Made by a program: the position numbers and the translations under genes
Origin: Siphonodentalium dalli
Taxonomy: Eukaryota > Mollusca > Scaphopoda > Gadilida > Siphonodentaliidae
Direction of reading: 5' to 3'
DNA length: 64,000 nt
Assembly (NCBI GenBank): GCA_032622095.1
Contig: CP136068.1
Span: forward strand, 3,387,314-3,451,313
Notes under the pieces: model-generated
Databases searched by the model: none
What the model saw: the letters and a program-made list of their open reading frames with translations, nothing else
What the model was told of the DNA's origin: nothing
Shown here: in pieces, positions 21,190 to 31,078 of the stretch
How positions within the stretch are numbered: the first letter of the stretch is position 1
Layout of the letters: every line of letters begins with the position of its first letter

Positions 21190-22365
21190 TCACAGCAGGT
21201 TAGTCTTCTCCTCGCGCTGGTAAATGAGGACTCTATAATTACCCTCATCATCATCATCTTCTTCATCATTATTACAACTCACGACAAGTCGGTGGAGGTG
21301 ATTGTTGTATGTAACTGACATTGGATATCGGATTCCATCCTTATCAGTCAGCAGCGTGCGCATCGTGTACGGAGGCCGGATCTTCATCTCTATTATAGTG
21401 TGTCCCTCATTACTACACACGAATGCCCGGTCCCCGTCGATACATAGCCCTGCAGGATTACACAGATCGGGGTGATGTGAGATGGAGGTGAGTGCACTGT
21501 CAGCCATCACCCCGCGAGGGAGCTTACCATCATCCCCATATTCATACCACCCCAACACGACGTGGAGGACGCTCTGTAGGTCCCCCGTGATGATGCTCAC
21601 AGACTGTCCTTTATAGTCACACACCACGACGAGGTCACAATACTCCGATGCAGCGAGGCGTGGGTAATCAGATGGGTATTCAGATGAGTAAGCAGCTGAG
21701 GATTCACTGAGTATGACGCCATGATCTGTCATCCTCTTGATGCGGGGGTCTCCACTAAACATCACGAGGAAGTCGTCTGCTATACTCACCAGTCTCATAC
21801 ACACCCCGGGTGTCGGGAATGTCCTCAGGCGATGGAGGTTCATGTCATACACGGTGATCTCGGGTGTATCTTCCAGACAGGCGTATACAGAGTCCCTCAT
21901 CACATGTATGTCATCTATACGTATGTAATTACTCGGTAGCTCGGCCGCCGTCCTCCACTCTCGCTCCTCTTTCCTCTGTAGTAATTTGCCTTCACTCATC
22001 ACGATGATGAGGTCAGAAGCCGCTGCCGGGTCGATGTATCTCACCTGTATGTATTGATCACCATCATGTTTGAAGCTATCAGTGAGTGTCCAGACTGTAC
22101 CATCCTCACCTCCTCCATCCTGAGTGACTTGGTCATCACATCTCACTCCTTGTCGTCGATTCACTCCATTCAGTACTCTGTGTATCTCCGTTAAAGAGCG
22201 ACCATCCAGTGTTCCTCCCTCATTACTGACTCGTGTATGTAGCACTTCCTTCGTCCTGACCGCAGCTTTCAGTCTAGATTCCAGTCTCTCTTGCAGATTC
22301 TTGAACCTGGACAGCACAGCGAGTAAAGAAAGCTCCACCGATCGGCCATCGTGACGTGATTCACG
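21190..22365 (-). CDS. Terminal exon of an NHL/TRIM-like beta-propeller protein
   Basis: The exon encodes about 391 residues up to a stop at 21190. It should start at 22365, after a strong acceptor (TCATCATTCCTTACAG on the minus strand); an ATG just inside the exon is out of frame, so the protein needs upstream exons that I did not find. Residues ~15-70 are charged and helical (LQERLESRLKAAVRTKEVL), a likely coiled coil. Residues ~85-385 form repeating beta-strand units such as IRIDDIHVMRDSVYACLED and NPAGLCIDGDRAFVCSNEG, the latter typical of NHL repeats, followed by an acidic DDDDE loop. This architecture fits the C-terminal half of TRIM2/3/71-like proteins, a family greatly expanded in bivalves, where RING and B-box domains would lie upstream. 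GC content is clearly above its surroundings. Two decayed copies and derived minisatellites lie nearby. The exact substrate or RNA target cannot be inferred. Confidence 0.7.
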   Translation of the reverse strand, partial: RESRHDGRSVELSLLAVLSRFKNLQERLESRLKAAVRTKEVLHTRVSNEGGTLDGRSLTEIHRVLNGVNRRQGVRCDDQVTQDGGGEDGTVWTLTDSFKHDGDQYIQVRYIDPAAASDLIIVMSEGKLLQRKEEREWRTAAELPSNYIRIDDIHVMRDSVYACLEDTPEITVYDMNLHRLRTFPTPGVCMRLVSIADDFLVMFSGDPRIKRMTDHGVILSESSAAYSSEYPSDYPRLAASEYCDLVVVCDYKGQSVSIITGDLQSVLHVVLGWYEYGDDGKLPRGVMADSALTSISHHPDLCNPAGLCIDGDRAFVCSNEGHTIIEMKIRPPYTMRTLLTDKDGIRYPMSVTYNNHLHRLVVSCNNDEEDDDDEGNYRVLIYQREEKTNLL

Positions 22366-22479
22366 CTGTAAGGAATGATGAGAAAGTAATTAGAGTTATG
22401 AGCATAATGATATGTATAATACAGGTCGAGTGTAACCGTGTTTAGGTTACAGAAGAGTTACGTTTTCAGTTCTACAGGA
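22366..22479 (-). other. Intron upstream of the NHL/TRIM-like exon (3' part)
   Basis: Begins at the acceptor CTGTAAGG (plus strand, 22366 onwards). The polypyrimidine side is conserved in decayed copy 2 and partly in copy 1. No branch point or upstream exon could be fixed. Confidence 0.5.
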
Positions 22480-23320
22480 GGAATGCTTTATTCAATACAT
22501 GGAGGTACACTCCATATAACAGAATGGTGAATACATTATAGAACATAACAAGGTAAGATATGTCAGGCAGCATGAATAATGGAGTGTCATGGTTAGAGTG
22601 AGTTTGGTTTACCAACATACTAGTACCGGTAAGTAAGGTATATATGCAGTCATGCCATGCAGTCATAAAATAACATTTGATTCTCAGGTCACCGGCGCAT
22701 TGAAATAAATGGCCTGCACAGGACGTTTTTATTTCAATTTGTTATATTCTACAAAGAAAAAAAATAAGGGAAAAACATAAAAAATATTTTTTCAAATTAA
22801 GTAAGATATATATTGTAGATCCTTGCTTTTTTACATTCCATATGACGGAACGGTTAATAATTATAAAACATAATGGTGCATGCTATGTTAGACAGTTTGA
22901 GTTAGACATGTTAGAGTGAGTTTGGTTCACCAACATATGGGTAAGTTATATTCTACATAAAAAAACAATCGGGGAAAAGATATTAAAATTGTTTTTTTAA
23001 TTTTTTTTTTTCTTCTTCAAATTAAGGTATATATGTAGATCCTTGCTTTCTATACATTCCATATGTCGGGATTGTGAATAAATTATAGAACATAATGGGG
23101 TAAGATATGTTAGACAGCATGAATAATGGATTGTCATGGTTCTATAAATCACCAACATATCGGTATTATTGTCTGGTAAGTAAGGTATATATGTTATTCA
23201 GTCATTCTTTTTAGATGTACAGGTAAGGCCAACAAAATAATTAATTCTCAGGCACTGATGCATTGAAATAAATGACCTTCATTGGACATGTCTATTTCAA
23301 TTTTTGATATTATGACCAAA
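22480..23320. repeat. Three diverged direct repeats of ~160-290 bp
   Basis: CATTCCATATG(A/T)CGG or its variant, TATAGAACATAA, AAGATATGTTAGACAG, GTGAGTTTGGTT(T/C)ACCAAC and ATTGAAATAAATG(A/G)CC recur in order at ~22490-22760, ~22835-22985 (shortened) and ~23050-23320. No coding potential. Confidence 0.75.
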
Positions 23321-23342
23321 AAAGCAATGAATTTTTTTTTTA

Positions 23343-23584
23343 TTAAACGAGGTTTCACCCGTGAAGGTGAAGTTTGATTGTGATTCTATGAGGCATAGAA
23401 TCTCGGAGGGATCAATTGAGATAGTGCTGCGCAGTGGTCTCATTTATCATTCTTCAAAGTATGTGTCCTTATAGTTGCTTAGAAGGTGGGGTTTTGGGGA
23501 GGTTGGTAATTGATCCCTCCGTGATTCTATGCCTCATAGAATCACAATCAAACTTCACGTTCACGGTGAACCCTCGTTTAATTT
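23343..23584. mobile_element. Foldback element with ~75 bp arms
   Basis: ATTAAACGAGG, GTGAAGTTTGATTGTGATTC, TATGAGGCATAGAATC and GGAGGGATCAATT on the left are mirrored as AATTGATCCCTCC, GATTCTATGCCTCATAGAAT, CACAATCAAACTTCAC and CCTCGTTTAAT on the right. The loop is ~90 bases. Each arm contains its own inner palindrome (GATTCTATG/CATAGAATC). No clear target duplication. Confidence 0.85.
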
Positions 23585-24225
23585 ATTTATTCTATTTCGT
23601 CATAGAATCACTTCCGGGAAAAATTGAGACTTCGAAGCAAGCAACTATACAGACACATAAATTAACGTGGCAGAAGTTGCGTATAGACAACTCATGCGGT
23701 TATTGCCAAACCAATGCAAAATTGAAATATATCAAACAAAGAACTAATTAATTCATGTTTGTACTGATATACTGGATTCTAAGAGTTATCATGTATAGTA
23801 TACATCAATTTGACAATTATCGGACAGAGACTTCCAAGACTACTGGGAGAAAACTGTTTAAAACGGCAGATATATAGCCGCTGTTGGAATACTATGGACT
23901 CCAGAAAGGAAGTATGTACCACAGCATAGACATATGGGTTAATATTGTTTACCTCTAAACAGCATTATAGTATATATCTGCGGTTGGAAAAATCCAAGAG
24001 CCCGAAGTGAATGTATACTTGTGAATTCTGTATCAAATAAAGTATAAATCATCGAATTATTCATCACCGATATAGACGGTAAATTTAAGGAAATTCTGAG
24101 TCGTGAGTAGTCAACATTTTCTTGAAACGAAATACTATATCCGAGTGCAGTAAGTGCATATTGCAGCGACACAAGTTTTGACAAGTGTTCATGCAACGGG
24201 GGGATTTATAGTACAAGTCTGAGTC
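23585..24225. other. Non-coding stretch
   Basis: CATAGAATCACTTCCGGG at ~23609-23626 is the reverse complement of the CCGGAAGTGATTCTATG segment at ~30379. Otherwise nothing recognised. Confidence 0.4.
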
Positions 24226-24441
24226 ATGGCGCAATCAGACGGTGACGCATACTGGAGCTCGATATCCAAGTCGTACGGAAACGTCATGTATGGGTTATTT
24301 ACCCGTCAAAGCAGAAAATACCTATCGCTGGCGAATACCACCAATGAATATGCCTGTTCGGTATCAATATCAGTCCATTGGCTACACACCCACCCCCCCC
24401 CCCCGGAGTTAAAACAAGCATTGATCACGCCATCGTGCTGA
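24226..24441 (+). CDS. Weak candidate first exon, unknown protein
   Basis: GTCATGGCG is a good translation-start context and opens MAQSDGDAYWSSISKSYGNV. The frame stays open about 45 residues in non-repetitive sequence before a C-rich tract (24385-24405). No family is recognised, no splice donor is clear and the opposite strand is also open, so this may be chance. Confidence 0.15.
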   Translation: MAQSDGDAYWSSISKSYGNVMYGLFTRQSRKYLSLANTTNEYACSVSISVHWLHTHPPPPELKQALITPSC

Positions 24442-26849
24442 ATGGAGGACAAAGCAAATGTGGAAATCACAGCAGTTGCAATCATCAACATGGTCAGAAT
24501 TTGTATCTGTGAACAGTAACATTACCGATTGGCACAGGTGGTGGCCTGCTAAAGTAAATGGAGGGATGTAAAATGTGACATTCCGTTAGAGCTAGTACAG
24601 GGCAATGTCAATCACCCAGATTGCGATATCCCCATATTTTGAGCATGTATGAACATTATCTAAACCGGATATGTGAGTATTAGCACACGATCATATAGAC
24701 AACATACATATGACATTCCGCTAAAACCCGTTCCATGGTAGATGCGATTCACTATCACACCTATTTCATGAGCTGAGGAACAATGCATGTACCAATTCAA
24801 TTCAATGTACCATTGTCATACACACATGGACAAGTCGAGAAGAACTGAGAATCGCTATGTTCACGGACATGCATCATGGAAGAAATGCACACCCATATGC
24901 AGTCACGAGTTGTGTGAAGTGTAAGTTCGCAAGTCTGCGAAAACGAGCAAACAGAGGGTGGTATCCCTTTATGCATTGACATGGACCTCGTGATCGATTG
25001 AATCACTATAAGAACGACAACCAGTATGTACTATATATGTCAGAACAGACAATATGATATTAGCACCAGTCACGTTGGCTAGGAAACTAATTGTAGGACC
25101 CAAAATTATAGTGCAGTATTAAACACTATACAGGTAAACAACAAAGTGTGTCATAAACAGACGACACAACATGCCAAAGACAACACGAGTATGACGACAG
25201 CAATTGATTGACTATAGGCGTGTTATTATATAGATATGATTGTAGTAAGCCATGACAAACCATTAATATGTTGGTATCGACGACATAACCGTTGATGACA
25301 ATAGTATTTGAAAGGATGACCACAGCTTGTCTGTTTTAATAGCAATATTCCAATATATTCCGGTATGGAGCTATCGTGTCGCAGCAGATCTTTCAGAATA
25401 TTTGAAAGAATAGGATCACAAATGGCCCATGTCATACATGGCATGTATAGTCCCATTGCATACTAGACCAAAGTCTGGCCCACAACAACCATACACATGT
25501 ATTATTTCGTGACCAGTGGTCGATAAGCAAATATAAGAATATTGTGTTGCAAACAAACCCGTGGGAGACTTATCCAATAACTCCATGGCAAAAGTTGCGA
25601 ATTAACTAGCTGGAGATATTTTGTCTCATCACCAGGATACTGGTGGAGCGGAATTTAACAGGATGTTCAACTGTGTGAGATTATGCCAATAAATTTAATG
25701 TGGCAAAAAGTATATTCAACAATATTCGAACATGTGTGGCCAGATTGCTGAGGCCAAGGAAAACCTATATTCCACATTAGTCCGCATTGCTTTTCTATGA
25801 AGACACCTGCATGCATAACCCTGCATGTGCATTGCGATGCATCGTCTATGCTACCAACAGCATTTGTCTGTCGTTTATAATTGACAATACATTACGTTCC
25901 CTAATGTAGGATGAAATGGTGAATTCGGTTGCAATCGCCAATGTGTATACATATCATGTGGAATCATGATGGAAGCCTGTGCGGAGTCCGGACATACACT
26001 TGCATCTAGATACATGTAACATGTTGGCCGGGGAGCTATCAGTTGTGCCCGGCCGTCGCGATTTTGGGAATGTTCGCCATTCGCAATATTGTTACATGCA
26101 TGTATCATGCCCACACCATGGCGTGACAATGGGTTGATCTATTGGCGCTTAGAAATTGTATTGTTTATAACATATACATGCAGACACGTCACAGTTGACT
26201 GGTCTGCCTTCGTATATCTGACAAAGTCACCAGATCAATCTCTCTAAGGCCATATATTAATGGAGTATATACAGACGCCGGGCCACCAATGTCAGCACAG
26301 CCACTCTAAGTGATCGGGTTAATGAAGAATTGAGCCAAGTTTCAGAAACATCCCCATAAAGGTGTTCAGCTTATTTTGGCTGTCTCCATGATCAGCATTG
26401 CTGATGCTGAGATGAGAGTGGCAATGCATGAGAACTGATATGACAATAACTATTTACGGACATTCAGTAATAGTTTCACAACTAATCGTGATCAGATTCA
26501 AAGGAATCAATGTTTAACTAAAATCAATTGCCGTAGTTACCACACTTGATGCCTAAATCCTAAATTGGGATGGCCTGAGGTCAGACAATGACATACGTGT
26601 ATGCCACAATGTGGAAAATGAATGAATAGATTGGAATATCATTCAAGAAAACTCAAGGCAGATGGCTGCATGGGCAAAATGTTACCCTAATTGCAGTGAT
26701 ATTGGAGCCAGATGCCACACATTGCATGTAGTGATATATCTGACATACTAGTACCTGAATGTGCGACATAATTATAGGTGACCGTCATTCGTGAACAGAC
26801 AGGCGATTATATACCACCACATCGTGGTCATCATGTTATATGCCCCTCT
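24442..26849. other. Longest apparently unique non-coding stretch
   Basis: About 2.4 kb without tandem repeats, inverted repeats or a convincing frame. It could be intron or intergenic DNA of the NHL/TRIM-like gene (its upstream side), but no RING or B-box exon is visible on the minus strand. Confidence 0.4.
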
Positions 26850-27130
26850 GTTCTGACAACCGCGAAACATCAAGATCGCTGTCCATGCCAGCGATTTAAG
26901 AGACGACTACAGTCGTGGTCGACTTGGAAACAACGTGATGTGTGCGCGTATGAAATATATAACCCCAACAATCGAATACATTATATTGCTAATATGACAA
27001 CACAAGTGAAGTATTTCACAACTACCAGCGTGGTGAAAGTACACAATGTGAAAAACCTCTCCAAGCGAAGCAAAATAAAAGTGCATAAACTTCGTAATCG
27101 AAGTAGTGAGTACAGTCTGATCATGTATTC
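26850..27130 (+). repeat. ~280 bp repeat, copy 1, with CGAAG motifs
   Basis: 26850-27065 matches 29750-29955 in order (CAGCGATTTAAG, GACTACAG or equivalent, ATATTGCTAATATGACAACA, CAAGTGAAGTATTTCAC, ACTACCAGCGTGGT, CACAATGTGAAAAA). It is followed by CTCCAAGCGAAG and CGTAATCGAAGTAGTGAG, the same motif pair amplified at 29985-30270. Confidence 0.8.
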
Positions 27131-27599
27131 AAACAAGACAGTCAATGACTGTCGGGGTTGCTCACCAGACTGCAAAGACTGATAAGACTGGGACTTTTGA
27201 GACCACAACAGTCAGAACTTTTCATAATCACTTTAAAAGAAGTAGATCTAAACAGGATATGTGGCTAGAGAGACTTCACATATGTAGATTGGTGAAAATC
27301 CACCTTGAAATTACCAACTGTACACTACTGATCACACCCCCTCCTCCAGCTCAACAAGTCCCCTCCCAACAGGGCTACGGACTCCGACGTCTTAGGTTGG
27401 AATTTCACAACCGACACCTCAAACTTTCTCAATTGTTGGAAATTTCCAATCTCACAAGCACCTTTTTAAAAACCATTTAGACATGTTTGAAGCCCAATTA
27501 TCCATGGACCCAAAACACCATACATGTATGTCAGATTAATCAATCAGGTGGTTCCAAGGTAGATGTTTTAATGCATTTGGTATTTCAATATTTTATAAG

Positions 27600-29693
27600 A
27601 AACAAAAGTGTTAACTCCCCATAGCCCCGCCATTTCTTGACAGGTCACAGGTTGACCTCATTTTAACAAATCTGAATCTCAGTAACTAAAGGATCCTCCA
27701 TACTCTATGTAGGCTAAATAGTCCAACCTCTGTTGAGAAGACATTTTAAGAATTACTATAGAGACATATAGTTATTCCCTGGTCCTACCCTATTTAACCT
27801 GGTGACCCCATCTGAATAAATTTGAATCCCAGACACCAAAGAACCCTTCATACTAATACAAAATATCAGTAAAATAGACCGGATGGTCCTTGTGAAGGAA
27901 GCATATTAAGAGGGAAACTGTCCTTCGCTTGGCCCCTAATTGACCAGGTGACCCCGTTTAAAAAAATCTGAATTTCAGTCAAACAAGAACATTCCATGCT
28001 TAATAAGCCAACTAGTTCTTGCAAACATATTTTAAGAATTACTATGTGGTGAAATAGTTATGTCTCTGGCTCTGCCCTTATTTGACTTTGTGATCCTATT
28101 TTCACAAATCTGTCACCCAAGGTAATTTCATACCAAATATAAGCAAATTAGGCCATTTGATTCTTGCATAGAAGACATATCATGAATTAATTACTATGAA
28201 AAGAAAGAGTAACGTAGCTGGCCTTGCACTTACTTGACCTGGTGAGTGGTGACCCTGATTAAACAAACCTAAATCACAATCACAAAAAGGAGACTCAATA
28301 TTAAATATGAGCTAAATAGAGCTGGTGGTTCTTTTCAAGTTTGCCAAATATGTTCTAGGTCCTGTTGAAAGATTTGAACAATACATATGATAGATTGTTG
28401 TTGCAATAATTACCTCTAGCAGATCTCCAGGGAATGTTTATAAAAGTGTCAGATTTCAATTGACATGTGTAGGCATACCCTGTATACAGTTAGAGCCAAA
28501 GTAAATGCTTCTTATTAATTATTCTGTCAAGAATTTGAGTAAATATTATTTTTGGGACCAGGGTGGCAGAAGCAGTGAACTTAGAGTGAAGGGCCAGGGG
28601 GCACAACCTTCAGAAATGTAATGACATTAGTTTTTCGATTTTCAATATATAGATATATAATTGACCATGGAGTTAAATACACATTTTTTTTTTGGAGTTA
28701 TGTCCCTGGCCCCGCCCTCATTTGATCTAGTGACCTCATTGAATAAATCTGAACCCCAGTCACCCAATGATCCTTCACACCAAATATGAACCCATTTGGC
28801 CTGATGGTATTTGAGAAGAAGTTTAAAAGAATTACTAAGGTGACACTCCACAGTTTCAACAGGTATCGGCCCAGAAATAGGGGGCCCATAGATTCATTGA
28901 GATTTATCTGGATTATGATCCCAAGCCATATAGACAATATATATATGCCTGAAATTAGTACAGAATAGGCATTCAGAATTTGATACATAATTTCCATAAT
29001 ATATGGGCTATCAAGAGTTATGGCCCTTGATCTTTTGATCAAAAATGTGATTTTTATTCAAAAAAAGACCAAAATATTGCATTTTCATACCAAAACGAAT
29101 ACCAGATTTTTTCAAGCATGGTCACCTATGTTGGTTTAAAGGCCTCTGGCTTCCAACATCAATGTGAAAAAAATCTCAAACTTTCGCCGTTAAATTTTCC
29201 AGAAAATCAATTTTTAATGCAGATGACAAATTTTGGGTGCTAAAAAATTGACCCAGTATTTAGAGCCACTGTTTCGCAGAAAACGCTACTGCTGTCTATG
29301 GGTGGGGTCAAGGTCACTTGCACTTAATTTTTTCATCAGTCTAGAACACCTTTTAAAATTACACAAATTCATATCCCACCTTGTCTCAATATACATACCA
29401 CATGAATGGTGCCAGAAACCACTAGCACTTTATATCTATAAAATCACCCCTACTGATCATTCGAAACTGTGGAGTGTCACCTATGGAGAGAAAGAGTTAT
29501 GGCCCTGGCTTCGCAACTATTTGACCCAGTGACCTCATTTGAACAAATCTGAATGTGAATCGCCTAGGGAACTTCCACACCAAATATGAACCCATTCGGT
29601 CTTATTCCAGAGGAGAAGATGTTTACAGAATTGTTGACGGACGGACGGACGAGTGATGACTTAGCTCCACCGAAGACTTCGTCTCAGGTGAGC
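27600..29693 (+). repeat. Monomeric dispersed repeat 'TGACC-CAAATATGA-GTGAGCTAAAAA', copy 1
   Basis: Five or more diverged ~140 bp monomers (TTGACCT.GTGACC, CAAATCTGAATC, ACCAAATATGA.C, TTCTTG.GAAGA, AGAATTACTATG). It ends with ACGGACGGACGGACGAG, TTAGCTCCACCGAAGACTTC, GTCTCAGGTGAGCTAAAAA. A second, shorter copy is at 39830-40185. It is interrupted by a 644 bp TA-flanked insertion at 28838-29481. Confidence 0.85.
28838..29481. mobile_element. 644 bp TA-flanked insertion with 19-20 bp inverted ends
   Basis: The ends AGGTGACACTCCACAGTTTC and GAAACTGTGGAGTGTCACC are inverted repeats. The flanks read ...ATTACTA before and TATGGAGAG... after, and the host repeat without insertion reads ATTACTATGGA (~39967). 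This fits integration at TA with duplication. Non-autonomous, with no transposase. Confidence 0.85.
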
Positions 29694-29749
29694 TAAAAAC
29701 CCTACAAGTGAACCTTATGAACACTCCATGACCTCTATATTCATGAGCA

Positions 29750-29955
29750 CACTCTGACAACCACACACGCATCAAGCTCGCTGCATGTCCATGACAGCGA
29801 TTTAAGGGATTACTACAGGTGTGGTCGAAACAACTTGATGTGTGAGTGTATGCAATATATAATATCGACAAGCGAAGATAATATATTGCTAATATGACAA
29901 CACAAGTGAAGTATTTCACCACTACCAGCGTGGTAAAATGCACAATGTGAAAAAG
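29750..29955 (+). repeat. ~215 bp repeat, copy 2 of 26850-27065
   Basis: Same order of blocks as copy 1, at roughly 80 per cent identity by eye. The two copies flank the 27600-29693 repeat in direct orientation. Confidence 0.8.
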
Positions 29956-30270
29956 CTTCCACAATCAGAGCTTTGTGAAAGTGCAAATACCTCTACAATC
30001 GAAATCGTGAGCACAGTCATAATGTGGATTAAAAAAAACCTCTACAAGCGAAGCTTTAAGAAAAACTCATGGACCTCTCTAGACAAAGTGATGAGCACAG
30101 ACACTGCACAACAAAGCCTCTACTATCGAAGTTTTGTGAAAACACAAAGACCTCTACAATCGAAGTCACGAGCGCACAGTTAACACTGGCCGTGTGTACA
30201 ACAAAGTCTCTGCAAGCGAAGCTTTATAAAAGTGCATTGACTTCTACCAGCGAAGTCATGCATGAGTACA
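29956..30270 (+). repeat. Tandem array of CTCTACAAxCGAAG motifs, two alternating types
   Basis: CTCTACAATCGAA, CTCTACAAGCGAAG, CTCTACTATCGAAG, CTCTACAATCGAAG, CTCTGCAAGCGAAG and CTTCTACCAGCGAAG occur at ~29990, 30041, 30117, 30151, 30207 and 30241. The spacing alternates between 34 bp and about 42-56 bp. One type continues TTT(A/T).GAAAA and the other GT..TGAGC.CA. An open frame crosses part of it and gives a ~25-residue repeat, but the frame shifts between units, so coding is unlikely. Confidence 0.7.
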
Positions 30271-30754
30271 CACAATGGACAGTATGGAGACCAACTGAAA
30301 AATGCGACTTCTCACGTCGCTCTCAGTTAGCAAAACTAATAAATGAGACCACTGCGCGCAGCACTATCTCAATTGTCCCCGGAAGTGATTCTATGACAAA
30401 ATAGAATTGGAATTGTTTTTGGTATTTTTTATCACCAACATGTCCAAACGTATAGAGCATTAAAGCCATTAATCAACAAAAACATGAACTCTTAACATTA
30501 TCTCTGTGTAGCGTGTGTAGAGGGACCCTCATGTAATAAGCTTAGTGACATAGAACATGAATTAGGTGACTGCATTGAAGAGAATAATTAGCTGATCCTC
30601 ATAGTCTGCTGTACTTACTGTAACTCCAGAACAATAGGTGCTGGAGGCAATTAAGGATCACATGTTATAATTGAGAGGTGTCAATTCAGAGAAAACAATA
30701 ACATTTGTGAATAGTCAGGGGCATTATAATATTATACATGTATACAGACGAACC
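30271..30754. other. Non-coding stretch
   Basis: Contains CCGGAAGTGATTCTATGACA at ~30379, the inverse of a segment at ~23609. Otherwise nothing recognised. Confidence 0.4.
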
Positions 30755-30855
30755 GATAGTACAATTACTTGCGCCAGCCTGTGCTGTGTCTGGATCTCTG
30801 TTCATTTGTTTATCTGAACTTCCATGAATATGTTACGTCATACCGGAAGCAGAAA
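30755..30855 (+). repeat. Dispersed ~100 bp segment (inverse of 18290-18400)
   Basis: ACTTGCGCCAG, TTTGTTTATCTGAACTTCCA, TGAATATGTTACGTCATACC, GGAAG in order, matching the minus strand at 18290-18400. Confidence 0.65.
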
Positions 30856-31078
30856 ATGTATACAATACGCATGCGTTATTGTTCCAGTGATTGGCGACGG
30901 CCGCCATTTTGAATTGATTAATACCACCTCGAAATGTGTATAAATTGAGAAAATGCTCCAGGGCAAAAATAACTTTGGTTTTCGGGAAAATGTTAATATA
31001 CTTCATTATATATTGGCATATCATGCTCCAATAGTCAAAGATATTGACAAATTCAAATGTAAATGAAACTAAAGCTCT

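Noticed and set aside
21721-22354. Plus-strand frames across the NHL/TRIM-like exon
   Set aside because: Shadow frames opposite the well supported minus-strand exon.
26850-29955. LTR retrotransposon bounded by the ~215 bp direct repeats
   Set aside because: No TG...CA ends, primer-binding site, gag or pol frames between them; the interior is other repeats.
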